Assembly (NCBI GenBank): GCA_019359435.1
Contig: JAHHHI010000072.1
Span: 49,447 to 113,446 of the forward strand
Direction: 5' to 3'
Origin: Kaiparowitsia implicata GSE-PSE-MK54-09C
GTDB lineage: Bacteria; Cyanobacteriota; Cyanobacteriia; Elainellales; Elainellaceae
Length of the DNA: 64,000 nucleotides
Position numbers and translations under genes: made by a program. Shown here one piece after another: positions 18,362 to 28,658 of this stretch. The notes beneath the pieces were generated by a model that ran no database searches, was not told the origin of the DNA, and saw nothing but the letters and a program-made list of their open reading frames with translations. The first letter of the stretch is position 1. Every line of letters begins with the position of its first letter.

Positions 18362-18958
18362 TTAACGAGCCATCTGGGCTTCCTTCGCGCGCTCATTAGA
18401 GAACGCCTTCAATCGAGAGAGCAGATTGTAAGCGCCGGGGCCGGGCTGATCTTGAGAATCAACGCCATCTAACGGCCCTTGAATTTCTTCCCAAGACGCC
18501 AGACCTCCCTCGATTTGAGAAACGCTTTGAAAACCAGCTTCTCTCAACATCTGGGCAGCATTTGCAGCCTCATCAGCATTGCTGCCATAGACGTAAACAT
18601 CGCGATTGGTTTGCATGTTGTTTTGAACGCTGTCGGGCAACGTGCTAATGGGTGCATTCATCGCACCTTGAATGCAACGGCTCTGGAATGAAGAGCGATC
18701 GCGCACATCTAAAATAGTTAGACCGGGCTCTCCCCACATCAGCCGAGACTTCACCTCAAATGCAGAAGCCTGCCGATTGTTCATAGAAGATCCAGGCGTC
18801 GGCACTGGCAGTTTGCTCGCGATATTTTTGTTAAACGAGTCTTTTGCTTTTCCAACTGCCGATTCTTCTTGTTTATGAGCCGCTTGAAACTCACCTTGCA
18901 CACGCTGCGCGTTGCTTTCAATAGTTTCGGGGTTGAGATTTTCTGAGCCAGTATTCAT
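18362..18958 (-). CDS. Rhodanese-like domain protein, probably inactive
   Basis: A 198-residue soluble protein. The first 70 residues are polar and likely flexible (AHKQEESAVGKAKDSFNK). Residues about 75-165 form a rhodanese fold: LTILDVRDRSSFQSRCIQGAMNAP, then the active-site region VYVYGSNADEAANAAQML and GGLASWEEIQGPL. The loop that should start with the catalytic Cys (C-x-x-G-x-R/S) reads YGSNAD, so sulfur transfer is unlikely. A Cys earlier in SRCIQG is not at the active site. AGGA lies 12 bases before the ATG. A regulatory or binding role is possible. Confidence 0.8.
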   Translation of the reverse strand: MNTGSENLNPETIESNAQRVQGEFQAAHKQEESAVGKAKDSFNKNIASKLPVPTPGSSMNNRQASAFEVKSRLMWGEPGLTILDVRDRSSFQSRCIQGAMNAPISTLPDSVQNNMQTNRDVYVYGSNADEAANAAQMLREAGFQSVSQIEGGLASWEEIQGPLDGVDSQDQPGPGAYNLLSRLKAFSNERAKEAQMAR

Positions 18959-19640
18959 AGGTCTATATTTCCTAATCGCATTAGCTACATCCTAAAGAAA
19001 TATGAAGTATAGTGTCTCGATCTATAGGAGTAATCTTTGTAGCACTCTTTAGAGGTCTATCAGATCCAAATTAGAGAATGTTTAATTCGCCACTAGATAA
19101 ACTCAACCTTCTGTCGTTCTGTTCGTTCTTATTAAGGCGATGTTAAGGCGATGGGATGGATGGATCAAAGTGCTTAATCCACTGAATATCCTATATTACG
19201 CTGAATCTTAATTACGCTGAATCTTAAAAAGATTGCAGCGTTCGAGCTGCGGCTGATTTCCAGAACATTACCTGCTATGGGAAGCAGCAGTATAGAAAGC
19301 GTTGAAGCTTTTAGAAGGGTCAGATTTTTGCCTGAGTAAGCCGCGGCTTTTATCCAACTAATTTAGGTTGAAGTGATGGGCGATCGCCCTAACCAAGCGT
19401 TCACAGTTGCCTTACTCTGAGCTGCTTTTTGCTATTCCTTTAGGTTGAGTATTAGCAATCATTGTGGAGAGTTTTTTCTGCAAATCCACTCCCTAAAACA
19501 GAGATTTGTCTGACAACCGTTGAGGCATTTAGGATCAGTGTATTTATAAACCGATAAGCAATAGGGATGTTGCAGATCTATAGATGCCAATCAGCGCAAA
19601 GCTGTTCAAAGCTAGTGTTCAGCGGCCTTTGATCAATAAA
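18959..19640. other. Spacer with small tandem duplications
   Basis: About 680 bases with no credible gene. It holds TTAAGGCGATG twice in tandem (19132-19153) and ATTACGCTGAATCTTA twice in tandem (19195-19226), both perfect. One HIP1 site lies near 19379. The promoter of the rhodanese-like gene should be near its left edge but cannot be placed. Confidence 0.6.
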
Positions 19641-19683
19641 ATGCCCGACTGTTTCAGCGGAGAATGCTGAAATAGTCGGGCAT
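19641..19683 (-). terminator. Terminator after the ferritin-like gene
   Basis: An 18-bp inverted repeat (ATGCCCGACTGTTTCAGC paired with GCTGAAATAGTCGGGCAT, one wobble) with a 7-nt loop lies 45 bases past the stop. In the minus direction it is followed by TTTATTGATC. Confidence 0.8.
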
Positions 19684-19727
19684 GTGAATGTGGAGCAGAC
19701 AGGTGGAGCAGACGGAACTAAGGAAAT

Positions 19728-20672
19728 CTATGCGCCTACGTTAGCGGTTTCTTTGGGTGCAGGTGCACTCTTAGGTTGAGTTCCCGACTGGTTGCGCGTG
19801 ACTCCGTTGAGGAACATTGGGATGAAGGTCTCCACAAATGCCTTTGGATCTCGCTGCCAAGCGCGCTGGATTACATCAACGCGGGTGCGCTGTAGGTCTG
19901 GAGCAAGTAAGGCGTTGGGTAGTCGATCCATCAAGTACTGAGGCCGTTGCCAGAGAGGAAGAGTATTGGCAATATCCAGCAGGTTGCCGACTCGGCGTAG
20001 TTCAGCACCTAGCGTAATATCCATGCCGCACTCAAACGCAGCTTGCTCAATGGCTGCATATTTACGCTTGGCTAGATCTACTTTTTGGCGATGCTCTGGA
20101 CTTTTGTCTGCAATTCGCGCCAGCATCCGGGTTCCCCATCGCACATGCCCAGCTTCTTCTGGCAAAATGCGCTCGATGGTTTCGCGTATTTTGACGTTTT
20201 CTTCAGTCTGGGGCGCTTGCTTCAAAGCATGGATGTGCCCCGAGAAGTATTCGCAGCCGCGCTTTTCGGTGACATTAATGGCCGCCATTGATGAAATAAC
20301 GACGTCATCTAGGCCTTCGTTGGGGTCACTGGCCTTTTCGCGATCGAGCAACCGCTCAAATTCTTCAATGTAGGAAGAACCGGGTGGGGTGCCCACATCG
20401 GCTCCTAGGTCGGTCAAGAGATCGGTCAGCCACATAGCATGGCGAGCTTCGTCAGACACATGGCGAGACAGATCGCGCACGAGTTCTGGGGGCTTGCCGT
20501 CGAGCTGCTCGATCAAATCGGTGAGATCTTTGCAGCTTCGCTGTTCGCTATAGCGATAGCGGTTGAGGGTAATCAAGTGGATGTCTCGATCGCTCACCAC
20601 ACGTTTCAACACATCTCGCGCACTCATTGCACCAAACGAACTCTGTAGCTTGCGGGGGTAAACAACAGGCAT
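19728..20672 (-). CDS. Ferritin-like diiron domain protein
   Basis: A 314-residue helical protein with two E-x-x-H diiron motifs, DEARHAMW near residue 75 and EEAGHVRW near residue 170. Additional glutamates lie in YRYSEQRSCKDL and TEKRGCEYF. The pattern is of the ferritin-like oxygenase/oxidase superfamily. The C-terminal hundred residues carry LLAPDLQRTRVDVIQRAW and a polar Ala/Pro tail. Substrate unknown. The ATG at 20672 has no adjacent Shine-Dalgarno; the only good one precedes a minimal ATG-TAA frame 25 bases upstream. An internal ATG at 20627 is an alternative start. Confidence 0.8.
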   Translation of the reverse strand: MPVVYPRKLQSSFGAMSARDVLKRVVSDRDIHLITLNRYRYSEQRSCKDLTDLIEQLDGKPPELVRDLSRHVSDEARHAMWLTDLLTDLGADVGTPPGSSYIEEFERLLDREKASDPNEGLDDVVISSMAAINVTEKRGCEYFSGHIHALKQAPQTEENVKIRETIERILPEEAGHVRWGTRMLARIADKSPEHRQKVDLAKRKYAAIEQAAFECGMDITLGAELRRVGNLLDIANTLPLWQRPQYLMDRLPNALLAPDLQRTRVDVIQRAWQRDPKAFVETFIPMFLNGVTRNQSGTQPKSAPAPKETANVGA

Positions 20673-20691
20673 GGCAATTACTTAAAGAATA

Positions 20692-20712
20692 TTACATTTT
20701 GTAAATCTCCTT
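20692..20712 (-). promoter_or_regulatory. Shine-Dalgarno plus start-stop minimal ORF
   Basis: On the minus strand AAGGAG (20712-20707) is followed after 9 bases by ATG immediately followed by TAA (20697-20692). The ferritin-like gene begins 25 bases further on without its own Shine-Dalgarno. This may be a reinitiation or stalling element; chance occurrence is also possible. Confidence 0.4.
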
Positions 20713-20901
20713 TTCATGCTAGCGCAAGTTTGCAAATTGCACGGGTTGATGCAGGGTTGAGCCCAAATCTCACCCTGCTACCCCAGTTGGGGGGATGGAC
20801 TGTCACAGGAGCCCTCGCAGTTAGAGCTCAATAGTTTGGTAGAGTCCATGCTCTCTATCCCTCTAGGGCATGATCTCATCAAACGGTTCTGATCAAGGCG
20901 C

Positions 20902-21034
20902 CCTAGGGTGTGTCATCAATCCTAACCAAACGCCTGATGCTATGAGCGTTGCCACGCCCGCGACCCAAAAACCAGGCTAGGGGCTGTGACGGTTGATTTC
21001 TGGGATATCAGAGGCTAATTGATGACAGCCCCTA
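20902..21034 (+). mobile_element. MITE-like element, copy 1 of 3
   Basis: A 133-bp element with imperfect terminal inverted repeats: left TAGGGTGTGTCATCAAT, right (reverse complement) TAGGGGCTGTCATCAAT. TAG occurs at both outer ends, consistent with a TNA or CTAG target duplication. The interior contains the phrase GCCTGATGCTATGAGCGTTG and no reading frame. Near-identical copies are at 47501-47631 and 55187-55317. The termini resemble those of IS5-group insertion sequences (from memory), so a non-autonomous derivative is the best guess. Confidence 0.85.
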
Positions 21035-21280
21035 GTCAACTCTCTACTCGGTTTGCCGCCAATAGGTGAAATAGCTGACACAGCCCATCCATACCTCAGA
21101 CATTGCATTGTCATCTCGACGAGCCCACATTGGTGAGCTGATGAGATAAAGTGGGGCGATCGCCCAGGTCTAATTGATTCATCGACTCAATCCCAGACAT
21201 GGCATGATTCTGGGGTGCAATCGCTTTGGCATGCGTCGTCACATAATTCTGGCAAACCCACATACTTAATATGTCTAAAT

Positions 21281-22375
21281 ATGTCTAAAAAAGATATTGT
21301 TTTTTCTGCACTCCTAATATTTGTGCCGATCTCTGTCGCTGCTCACGTGCTGCACTGGGGCACGCTGATCGAATTTGGAACCACCTGCCTCGCGATCTTG
21401 CCGCTTGCCGCTTGGATGGGCACCGCGACGGAAGAAATCTCGGTGGTGGTTGGGCCTACCATTGGCGGGCTGCTCAACGCCACGTTTGGCAATGCTGCCG
21501 AGCTAATTATTGCCGTAGTCGCTCTGCGAGAAGGGTTGATTGGCGTGGTCAAAGCCAGCCTAACGGGATCGCTGGTGGGCAACCTGTTGCTGGTGCTGGG
21601 GTTATCGATGTTTTTGGGAGGGCTGCGCTATAAGGAGCAAACCTTTCCGGCCTCTGTGGCGCGCACAAACGCCGCCGTCATGAATCTGGCCGTTATTTCT
21701 CTGCTCATGCCTACTGCCGTCAACTACACATCATCTGGCCTTCCTGAGCCACTGATGCAGCAGCTCTCGATTGCTGTCGCGATTGTGCTGATTTTGGTCT
21801 ATGTGATGAGCCTGCTGTTTTCGATGAAAACTCATCGCTTTCTCTATGATGCGGGAGTTGCAGAGTTAGAGATAGAGGACGAGGACAGCCACCAGAAGCC
21901 AAACCTTTGGCTCTGGGGCGGTGTCTTGCTGGCTGCAACGGTCAGCGTAGCCTATGAGTCTGAACTGCTGGTGGGAGCCCTAGATGAAGCCACACAACAG
22001 TTGGGGCTAACGCAACTGTTCGCCGGGGTGATTTTGCTGCCGATCGTCGGCAATGCTGCGGAAAACCTCACGGCGGTTAGCGTCGCGATGAAAAACAAAA
22101 TGGATTTGGCAGTTTCGGTTGCAGTGGGTGCCAGCATGCAGGTGGCGCTATTTGTCGCGCCGGTGCTGGTGCTGGCGGGCTATGTGCTGCACCAGCCGAT
22201 GGATCTGAATTTCAACCCGTTTGAACTGGTGGCGGTGGCAGTGGCGGTGCTGATTGCCAACTCTATTAGCGGAGACGGACGCTCTAACTGGCTGGAAGGG
22301 GCACTGCTATTGGCGACTTATATCATCATTGCCATTGCGTTCTTCTTCCATCCGGCGATCGCCGAGATTGGATGA
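21281..22375 (+). CDS. cax: Calcium/proton antiporter (CaCA family)
   Basis: A 364-residue membrane protein with about eleven hydrophobic helices. The two alpha repeats carry the diagnostic cation-binding motifs: GNAAELIIAVVALREGLIGV in the first half and GNAAENLTAVSVAMKNKMDL in the second. The acidic linker EIEDEDSHQ separates the halves, as in Cax-type Ca2+/H+ exchangers. The ATG at 21281 places the first helix correctly; an ATG ten bases upstream is a duplicated ATGTCTAAA phrase closed by a stop. It exports Ca2+ in exchange for protons and contributes to pH/Ca2+ tolerance in cyanobacteria (family knowledge). Confidence 0.93.
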   Translation: MSKKDIVFSALLIFVPISVAAHVLHWGTLIEFGTTCLAILPLAAWMGTATEEISVVVGPTIGGLLNATFGNAAELIIAVVALREGLIGVVKASLTGSLVGNLLLVLGLSMFLGGLRYKEQTFPASVARTNAAVMNLAVISLLMPTAVNYTSSGLPEPLMQQLSIAVAIVLILVYVMSLLFSMKTHRFLYDAGVAELEIEDEDSHQKPNLWLWGGVLLAATVSVAYESELLVGALDEATQQLGLTQLFAGVILLPIVGNAAENLTAVSVAMKNKMDLAVSVAVGASMQVALFVAPVLVLAGYVLHQPMDLNFNPFELVAVAVAVLIANSISGDGRSNWLEGALLLATYIIIAIAFFFHPAIAEIG

Positions 22376-22380
22376 GACGC

Positions 22381-23298
22381 CTAGGCCGGGGCGAGGTGAG
22401 GTTCTAAAGCGGCGATCGCCCATTCGGGTGCTTCTAAATGGGGCAGCACGCCAGCATTGGGGATTGAGTAAAACGCCATGAGGCTATCCGAATTAAGGGC
22501 TGCAAGGCGGCGTCCGGTGGCAAGGGTGCTAAAGCGCGCCTGCTCACCCCACAGCAGGATCGTAGGCACCCGCAGACGCGGCCAGTAGAGTGCTAGGTCA
22601 AAGCAGAGGTCGCCCCGGAGCGAGGCCAATGCACTGTAGTGGCTATTGGGCTGCTGGGCCGAGGCTAGATAGGCGGCCACCATATCAGCCGTGACCCGCG
22701 CGGGTTGGGCAAACAAAAACTGCTGGAGCACGCTCTGCACAGCGGTGGCATTGGCTGCCCCCAGTTGATAGAGGGCTTGATCCACACCCGGAAGCCGGGC
22801 GATCTGCGCTGACAGGCCAAATTCATAGCCCATGCCAAAATCGCCATACCCTGAGGGGCAGACCAAAACCAAGGTTTGGAATAGCTCAGGCTGACGAATC
22901 GCCAAGCGCACCACCAGCCCTGCCGTCAAGGATGAAGCAAACAGGACGAGGGGCGGCAGTGAAGTGGCAGAGTCTGCTCTCTCTTGAAGCACAGTGCGAA
23001 TGCCCTGCTCAATGAGGGTGAGGTAATCTTCGGCGCTATAGATGTGGGGAGGGTGGGCAGACTGTCCCCACCCCACCAAGTCCATGGCAATGATGTGCGA
23101 TCGCCCTGCCCAAGCGGGATAGCACTTAGACCACTCAAAGGCCGAGGAGCCGCCGCCCAAACTGTGCAGAAAAATATAAACGGGAGCCGTATCGGGCAGC
23201 GTGCCCCAAGTGGCGTTGGACTGGGTGTAGTAGGCCATGACGCCCAGCTCCGTGGCAATCGCTCGTTGCTCAAAGCCGGGGGGCTGGTATATCAACAT
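22381..23298 (-). CDS. Alpha/beta hydrolase fold protein
   Basis: A 305-residue alpha/beta hydrolase. The oxyanion region is YIFLHSLGGGSSAFEW near residue 45. The nucleophile elbow reads VLFASSLTAGLVVRLA, so the usual G-x-S-x-G is replaced by A-S-S-L-T. A candidate acid is in TILLWGEQARF (where Asp is usual), and a C-terminal histidine lies in GVLPHLEAP. The departures at elbow and acid leave the chemistry uncertain. It ends five bases from the convergent cax stop. Closest known relatives would be the MhpC-like or lumenal alpha/beta hydrolases of cyanobacteria. Confidence 0.8.
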   Translation of the reverse strand: MLIYQPPGFEQRAIATELGVMAYYTQSNATWGTLPDTAPVYIFLHSLGGGSSAFEWSKCYPAWAGRSHIIAMDLVGWGQSAHPPHIYSAEDYLTLIEQGIRTVLQERADSATSLPPLVLFASSLTAGLVVRLAIRQPELFQTLVLVCPSGYGDFGMGYEFGLSAQIARLPGVDQALYQLGAANATAVQSVLQQFLFAQPARVTADMVAAYLASAQQPNSHYSALASLRGDLCFDLALYWPRLRVPTILLWGEQARFSTLATGRRLAALNSDSLMAFYSIPNAGVLPHLEAPEWAIAALEPHLAPA

Positions 23299-23395
23299 AG
23301 ACGAGTGCGTTTAGGTGCCATAAAAGCCATGACGACGTCGCAATCCTGACACGTTTGGAATCATCGGTCTGCGACACGAGGGAGAACCCCCTGCG

Positions 23396-24148
23396 CTAAT
23401 CAAACCAGCCGATATCATCATCGGTGAACTGGGTAGAGGGTGCATCTGGAAAAACTGGGCTTTGCAGCACCCGCCGCAGCTGCATCGCCGCCGTGCTGGC
23501 GGGAGATGCGGGTGGCGCAGATGGTGTAGGACTCGACGTCTCTGCGGGTGCCTTCTTCTCTGCTGGGCTCTCGGGAGATGAATCCTGCTGAGGCTCATTG
23601 GCGTTAAGCTGAGTCAGCTTCCGAATCATCGTCTTGGCTTCGTCAAGCTCCTTTTGGAGCTTCGACACGGCTCGAACATCGGCCTTTAGGGATTTCACCA
23701 GATCTCGCTGCTGCGCTAAGTCTGACTCTAATCCTTCGACCTTGCGCTGCAAAATGGACTCTTGGGCGATCGCCGTCTCTAGGGATTGCTGCAACGCCGC
23801 TACATCCACAGCTTGATCAACGGCGTCGGCCTCTGCCACTGTCTCAGCAGACGCTGTCTCTTTGGCGGGTGTTTTTGCAGCACGCCCTGTAGAGGCTCCA
23901 GCGGCTCGGGTCGATGCCGATTTTGTACGTCGAGCAGAGGCGGATGACCCAGACTGGGGCGATCGCCCCTTTGCCCCTGCATTAGACGAGGCGCGGGCTG
24001 CAGGTTTAGTGATTTTTTCCGTCGTTTTAGCCGAAGCAGATTCAGCCGCCCCAGTCTCAGCAGAATCGTCAGCTGCTCCCTCATCCTGGCTCGACAGATC
24101 ACCCGCCTCTTCCCGCAATACATCAGACAGTCGGCGCTTGGTCGCCAT
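23396..24148 (-). CDS. Coiled-coil ParA partner, McdB-like candidate
   Basis: A 250-residue low-complexity protein. It opens with a basic peptide, MATKRRLSDVLREEAGDL. Roughly 90 disordered Ala/Ser/Thr-rich residues follow, then a coiled coil (about 110-175, LQQSLETAIAQESILQRKV onward). After a Pro-rich linker it ends in an acidic tail with a single tryptophan, DDDIGWFD. The gene starts four bases after the parA stop with GGAGG overlapping the parA end. Basic N-terminus, central coiled coil and terminal Trp resemble the McdB carboxysome-positioning adaptors, so that is my leading inference; another ParA adaptor is possible. Confidence 0.6.
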   Translation of the reverse strand: MATKRRLSDVLREEAGDLSSQDEGAADDSAETGAAESASAKTTEKITKPAARASSNAGAKGRSPQSGSSASARRTKSASTRAAGASTGRAAKTPAKETASAETVAEADAVDQAVDVAALQQSLETAIAQESILQRKVEGLESDLAQQRDLVKSLKADVRAVSKLQKELDEAKTMIRKLTQLNANEPQQDSSPESPAEKKAPAETSSPTPSAPPASPASTAAMQLRRVLQSPVFPDAPSTQFTDDDIGWFD

Positions 24149-24152
24149 AATT

Positions 24153-24806
24153 TTAAGTCCTCCAGTCTCGTTGAATTTCTTCTGCTACCCGCCGATAGTC
24201 AGCCTCGGCCTCGCGGGCATTTCTGCCGCGCCACTGGCGAGACGACTTGCCCTCCAGCGCTGCCCGCTCGTGGGCTTTATAGGCGCGAATAAACGCATTG
24301 CAGGCGGGAATCCCCAACTCCATGAGTGTATTCTGTGCCTCTAGCGCCTCGTTAACGCTGCGGGGGTCAACCCGCGTTAGCAACACCCGGTAGAGAATAT
24401 GGGCAGGCATCACCACCTGCTTCACCGTATCAATTAATGCGGATAAATCCATCGGCGCTGGCGGTGTGGGTAGCACGACATAGCTAGCGGTGGGCACCAG
24501 GGCTTGCAACAGCGCTGAGTCTAGAGCTGGCGGCGTGTCTACCACGATGAGGGGATAGCCATTGTGCGATCGCAGTTGCTCAATTTCATCAACCGAGCCA
24601 GCCTGAGTTAAATCAAACCCCATGCCCTGCTGACTGCGCTGCACCCACCAGGTAGCCGATTGTTGAGGGTCGGCATCTATCAACAAAAGCGGAGTATGCT
24701 CGGCTAGGTTGGCGGCCAGGTTTACGGCGGTAGTGGTTTTGCCAACGCCACCTTTGCCATTCATTACCACCAGCAGCCTCGGAGCAGTTGAGGCAGGCTT
24801 TACCAA
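24153..24806 (-). CDS. ParA/MinD-family ATPase (McdA-like candidate)
   Basis: A 217-residue small ParA ATPase without an N-terminal DNA-binding domain. The deviant Walker [19 protein letters not shown] includes the signature lysine. Walker A' is [15 protein letters not shown] and Walker B is [17 protein letters not shown]. Such proteins bind nucleoid DNA as ATP dimers and position cargo through a partner that stimulates ATPase. The downstream gene, four bases away, is a plausible partner. The start is a TTG at 24806 preceded by GAGGA. No parS-like cluster is visible. Cargo is unknown. Confidence 0.88.
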   Translation of the reverse strand: MVKPASTAPRLLVVMNGKGGVGKTTTAVNLAANLAEHTPLLLIDADPQQSATWWVQRSQQGMGFDLTQAGSVDEIEQLRSHNGYPLIVVDTPPALDSALLQALVPTASYVVLPTPPAPMDLSALIDTVKQVVMPAHILYRVLLTRVDPRSVNEALEAQNTLMELGIPACNAFIRAYKAHERAALEGKSSRQWRGRNAREAEADYRRVAEEIQRDWRT

Positions 24807-25005
24807 TTGCTGTCCTCTTAAGCAAGTTCGTATGCGACACGGTACTCAATATATGCCAAATCTTGCACTCTCTCACAGCATCCTTGAAGAACGCAAGAAT
24901 TTAGCTTGAGCCAGTAAGGTAACGGAGCCAATTTCGCAGCCTTTTTCCATCTAAGGGGTTTAGCGATTGCCGACTATTGGCCTATTGCTTACCCTTGACT
25001 CCACA

Positions 25006-25042
25006 AAAACGAGGGCCGACGACACGCGCCAGCCCTCGTTTT
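25006..25042 (-). terminator. Rho-independent terminator of fusA
   Basis: A perfect 11-bp stem (AAAACGAGGGC / GCCCTCGTTTT) followed in the minus direction by a T-run (TTTTTG), 21 bases past the stop codon. Confidence 0.88.
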
Positions 25043-25062
25043 CTGAAAACTGTACCCTCAAC

Positions 25063-27153
<2,091 letters not shown>

Positions 27154-27611
27154 GTCTGCTTCTCTGGGGTATTCAGTGCGCCTAGGTGGCGCGTTAGGTG
27201 GAACAAATCGTTGGTGAGCTGGGAAGGGTTAAAGAAAATGGGCGACGCTTGAGTAGTAGGTGTGGGTCAGGCTCGACGACTCAGCGTAAATAGCAGTTTG
27301 ACAGCCAGTTTATGACGCCAATACCAACAGTACCAATTAATGAACAATTGTAAATGTTTTCGAGGGTGCCTAACGTAATGCTAGAAGGTCGGATGACCGC
27401 CATCTCTTCCCACGCTAAACCCACTCGACTACGAAGTTCGACTGGCACAACGCGCCAGTACTATGCAGATTTGCCTATCGGCAAAGCTTAGCTGCCCATT
27501 AAAGGCGCTTCTAAAGGCAGAGACACAATCCGCTCTTTTGAGGGAGGCGGGCGATCGCCCCAGTCAACTACCGTGTTAATAAGTGAAACCAATTTTTTTA
27601 GGAGTTTTTTT
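27154..27611. other. Divergent promoter spacer between fusA and a membrane protein
   Basis: 458 bases without a gene between two divergent starts. AGGAG lies immediately before the membrane-protein ATG at 27612. One HIP1 site occurs near 27551. No riboswitch or known motif was recognised. Confidence 0.5.
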
Positions 27612-28181
27612 ATGAAACGTAAAGTGGAGCCTGCCGATCAAACTCGCTCAGATAATCCTGATGCACCAAGCAGTGTTAATTCCAGCGATATGAATAATGT
27701 AAATGGTCGCCACGCGACTGGGGAAGAAGTGGCATTTCGGGACGGCTTTGCAGAAGGCCGTCGAAGCCCTACCCAGCGTCAACCTCTTTACTATAGCGAA
27801 CGGCAGGAAGTAGACAACTTTGCTGGCGGCGCATTTCTCGGGATTATCCTAGCATCCATCGTGGCTTTGACTGCTGGCGTATTTTACATCATGGTTCAAA
27901 CTACAGACGAGCCGGGCACGACGATCGTACCTGATACGACTGAAGAGCCCCAGACCACAGGCGGTGAAGAGCCAACTGGCGGGTCTCAGATTTTTGTTTT
28001 GCCCACCATCACAATGCCTACGGCTCCCTCTCAGCCAGCGCCAACCCAGCCGGAAGCCGCTACACCCCCAGTCTCAGAACCTGCGGTGCAGCAGCCCCCA
28101 GCACAACCTGAGCCTGACGAATCTAACCCTGCCCAGGGTAATGAGCTAGAAGCACCTGCCGCAGATGCCCCTGTTCAATAA
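27612..28181 (+). CDS. Single-pass membrane protein with Pro/Thr-rich exterior
   Basis: A 189-residue protein of unknown family. About 75 hydrophilic residues precede a single membrane helix, GAFLGIILASIVALTAGVFY. The remaining 95 residues are rich in Pro, Thr, Gln and Glu (for example PTITMPTAPSQPAPTQPEA) and are probably disordered outside the cytoplasm. The ATG at 27612 follows AGGAG at 8 bases. Base composition is lower in HIP1 sites than neighbours. I do not recognise a function; an envelope spacer or scaffold is possible. Confidence 0.75.
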   Translation: MKRKVEPADQTRSDNPDAPSSVNSSDMNNVNGRHATGEEVAFRDGFAEGRRSPTQRQPLYYSERQEVDNFAGGAFLGIILASIVALTAGVFYIMVQTTDEPGTTIVPDTTEEPQTTGGEEPTGGSQIFVLPTITMPTAPSQPAPTQPEAATPPVSEPAVQQPPAQPEPDESNPAQGNELEAPAADAPVQ

Positions 28182-28253
28182 TTGCTGGTTGCCTGTCGCG
28201 CTGAACGTCCAGACTTTGTTTTTAAGCGCTTGCAGTGCTGATATAGGCTCAAC

Positions 28254-28292
28254 CGTTTATGGCTCCTTCGCTTTGTGAGGGAGCCATAAACG
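28254..28292 (+). terminator. Terminator after the membrane protein
   Basis: A perfect 13-bp inverted repeat (CGTTTATGGCTCC / GGAGCCATAAACG) with a 13-nt loop lies 73 bases past the stop. Only a weak T-rich tail follows. Confidence 0.55.
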
Positions 28293-28658
28293 TAGTTAAT
28301 CGTAGGCGTATCTTCGATAGCGTCGTTTCAGTGCAATCTAGCATCCTACCCCCTGTCCTTGGAGCGTGACGACAGAGCGTGATGACAAGCCTAAAGGTAG
28401 GCAGCTTTCGGGCTCGTTGTCGCCGCTAGTCTTTAACCGCGATCTGCAGCAAAATTCTAACGCAACTGCAGTGAAACACGCCCAGATGGGGAACACCCTA
28501 TGGCAATATACAAAGGTATCCAGCGCCACGCTTTTTGGTGTTTGCTGTGTGTTTGCAAGCGCACTGAACAGGCCGGGCTGAGATTGAGGAGTGATTCTTT
28601 CTAGACCAGTAATTCTGAAAGACCCTCCATACAAACCGCAACTCTGGCACCTAGAACC
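28293..28658. other. Spacer upstream of the cyclophilin gene
   Basis: 366 bases in which I see no gene. Overlapping frames on both strands here (for example 28338-28676 minus and 28366-28581 plus) lack any recognisable family signature. It probably holds the cyclophilin promoter. Confidence 0.45.
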
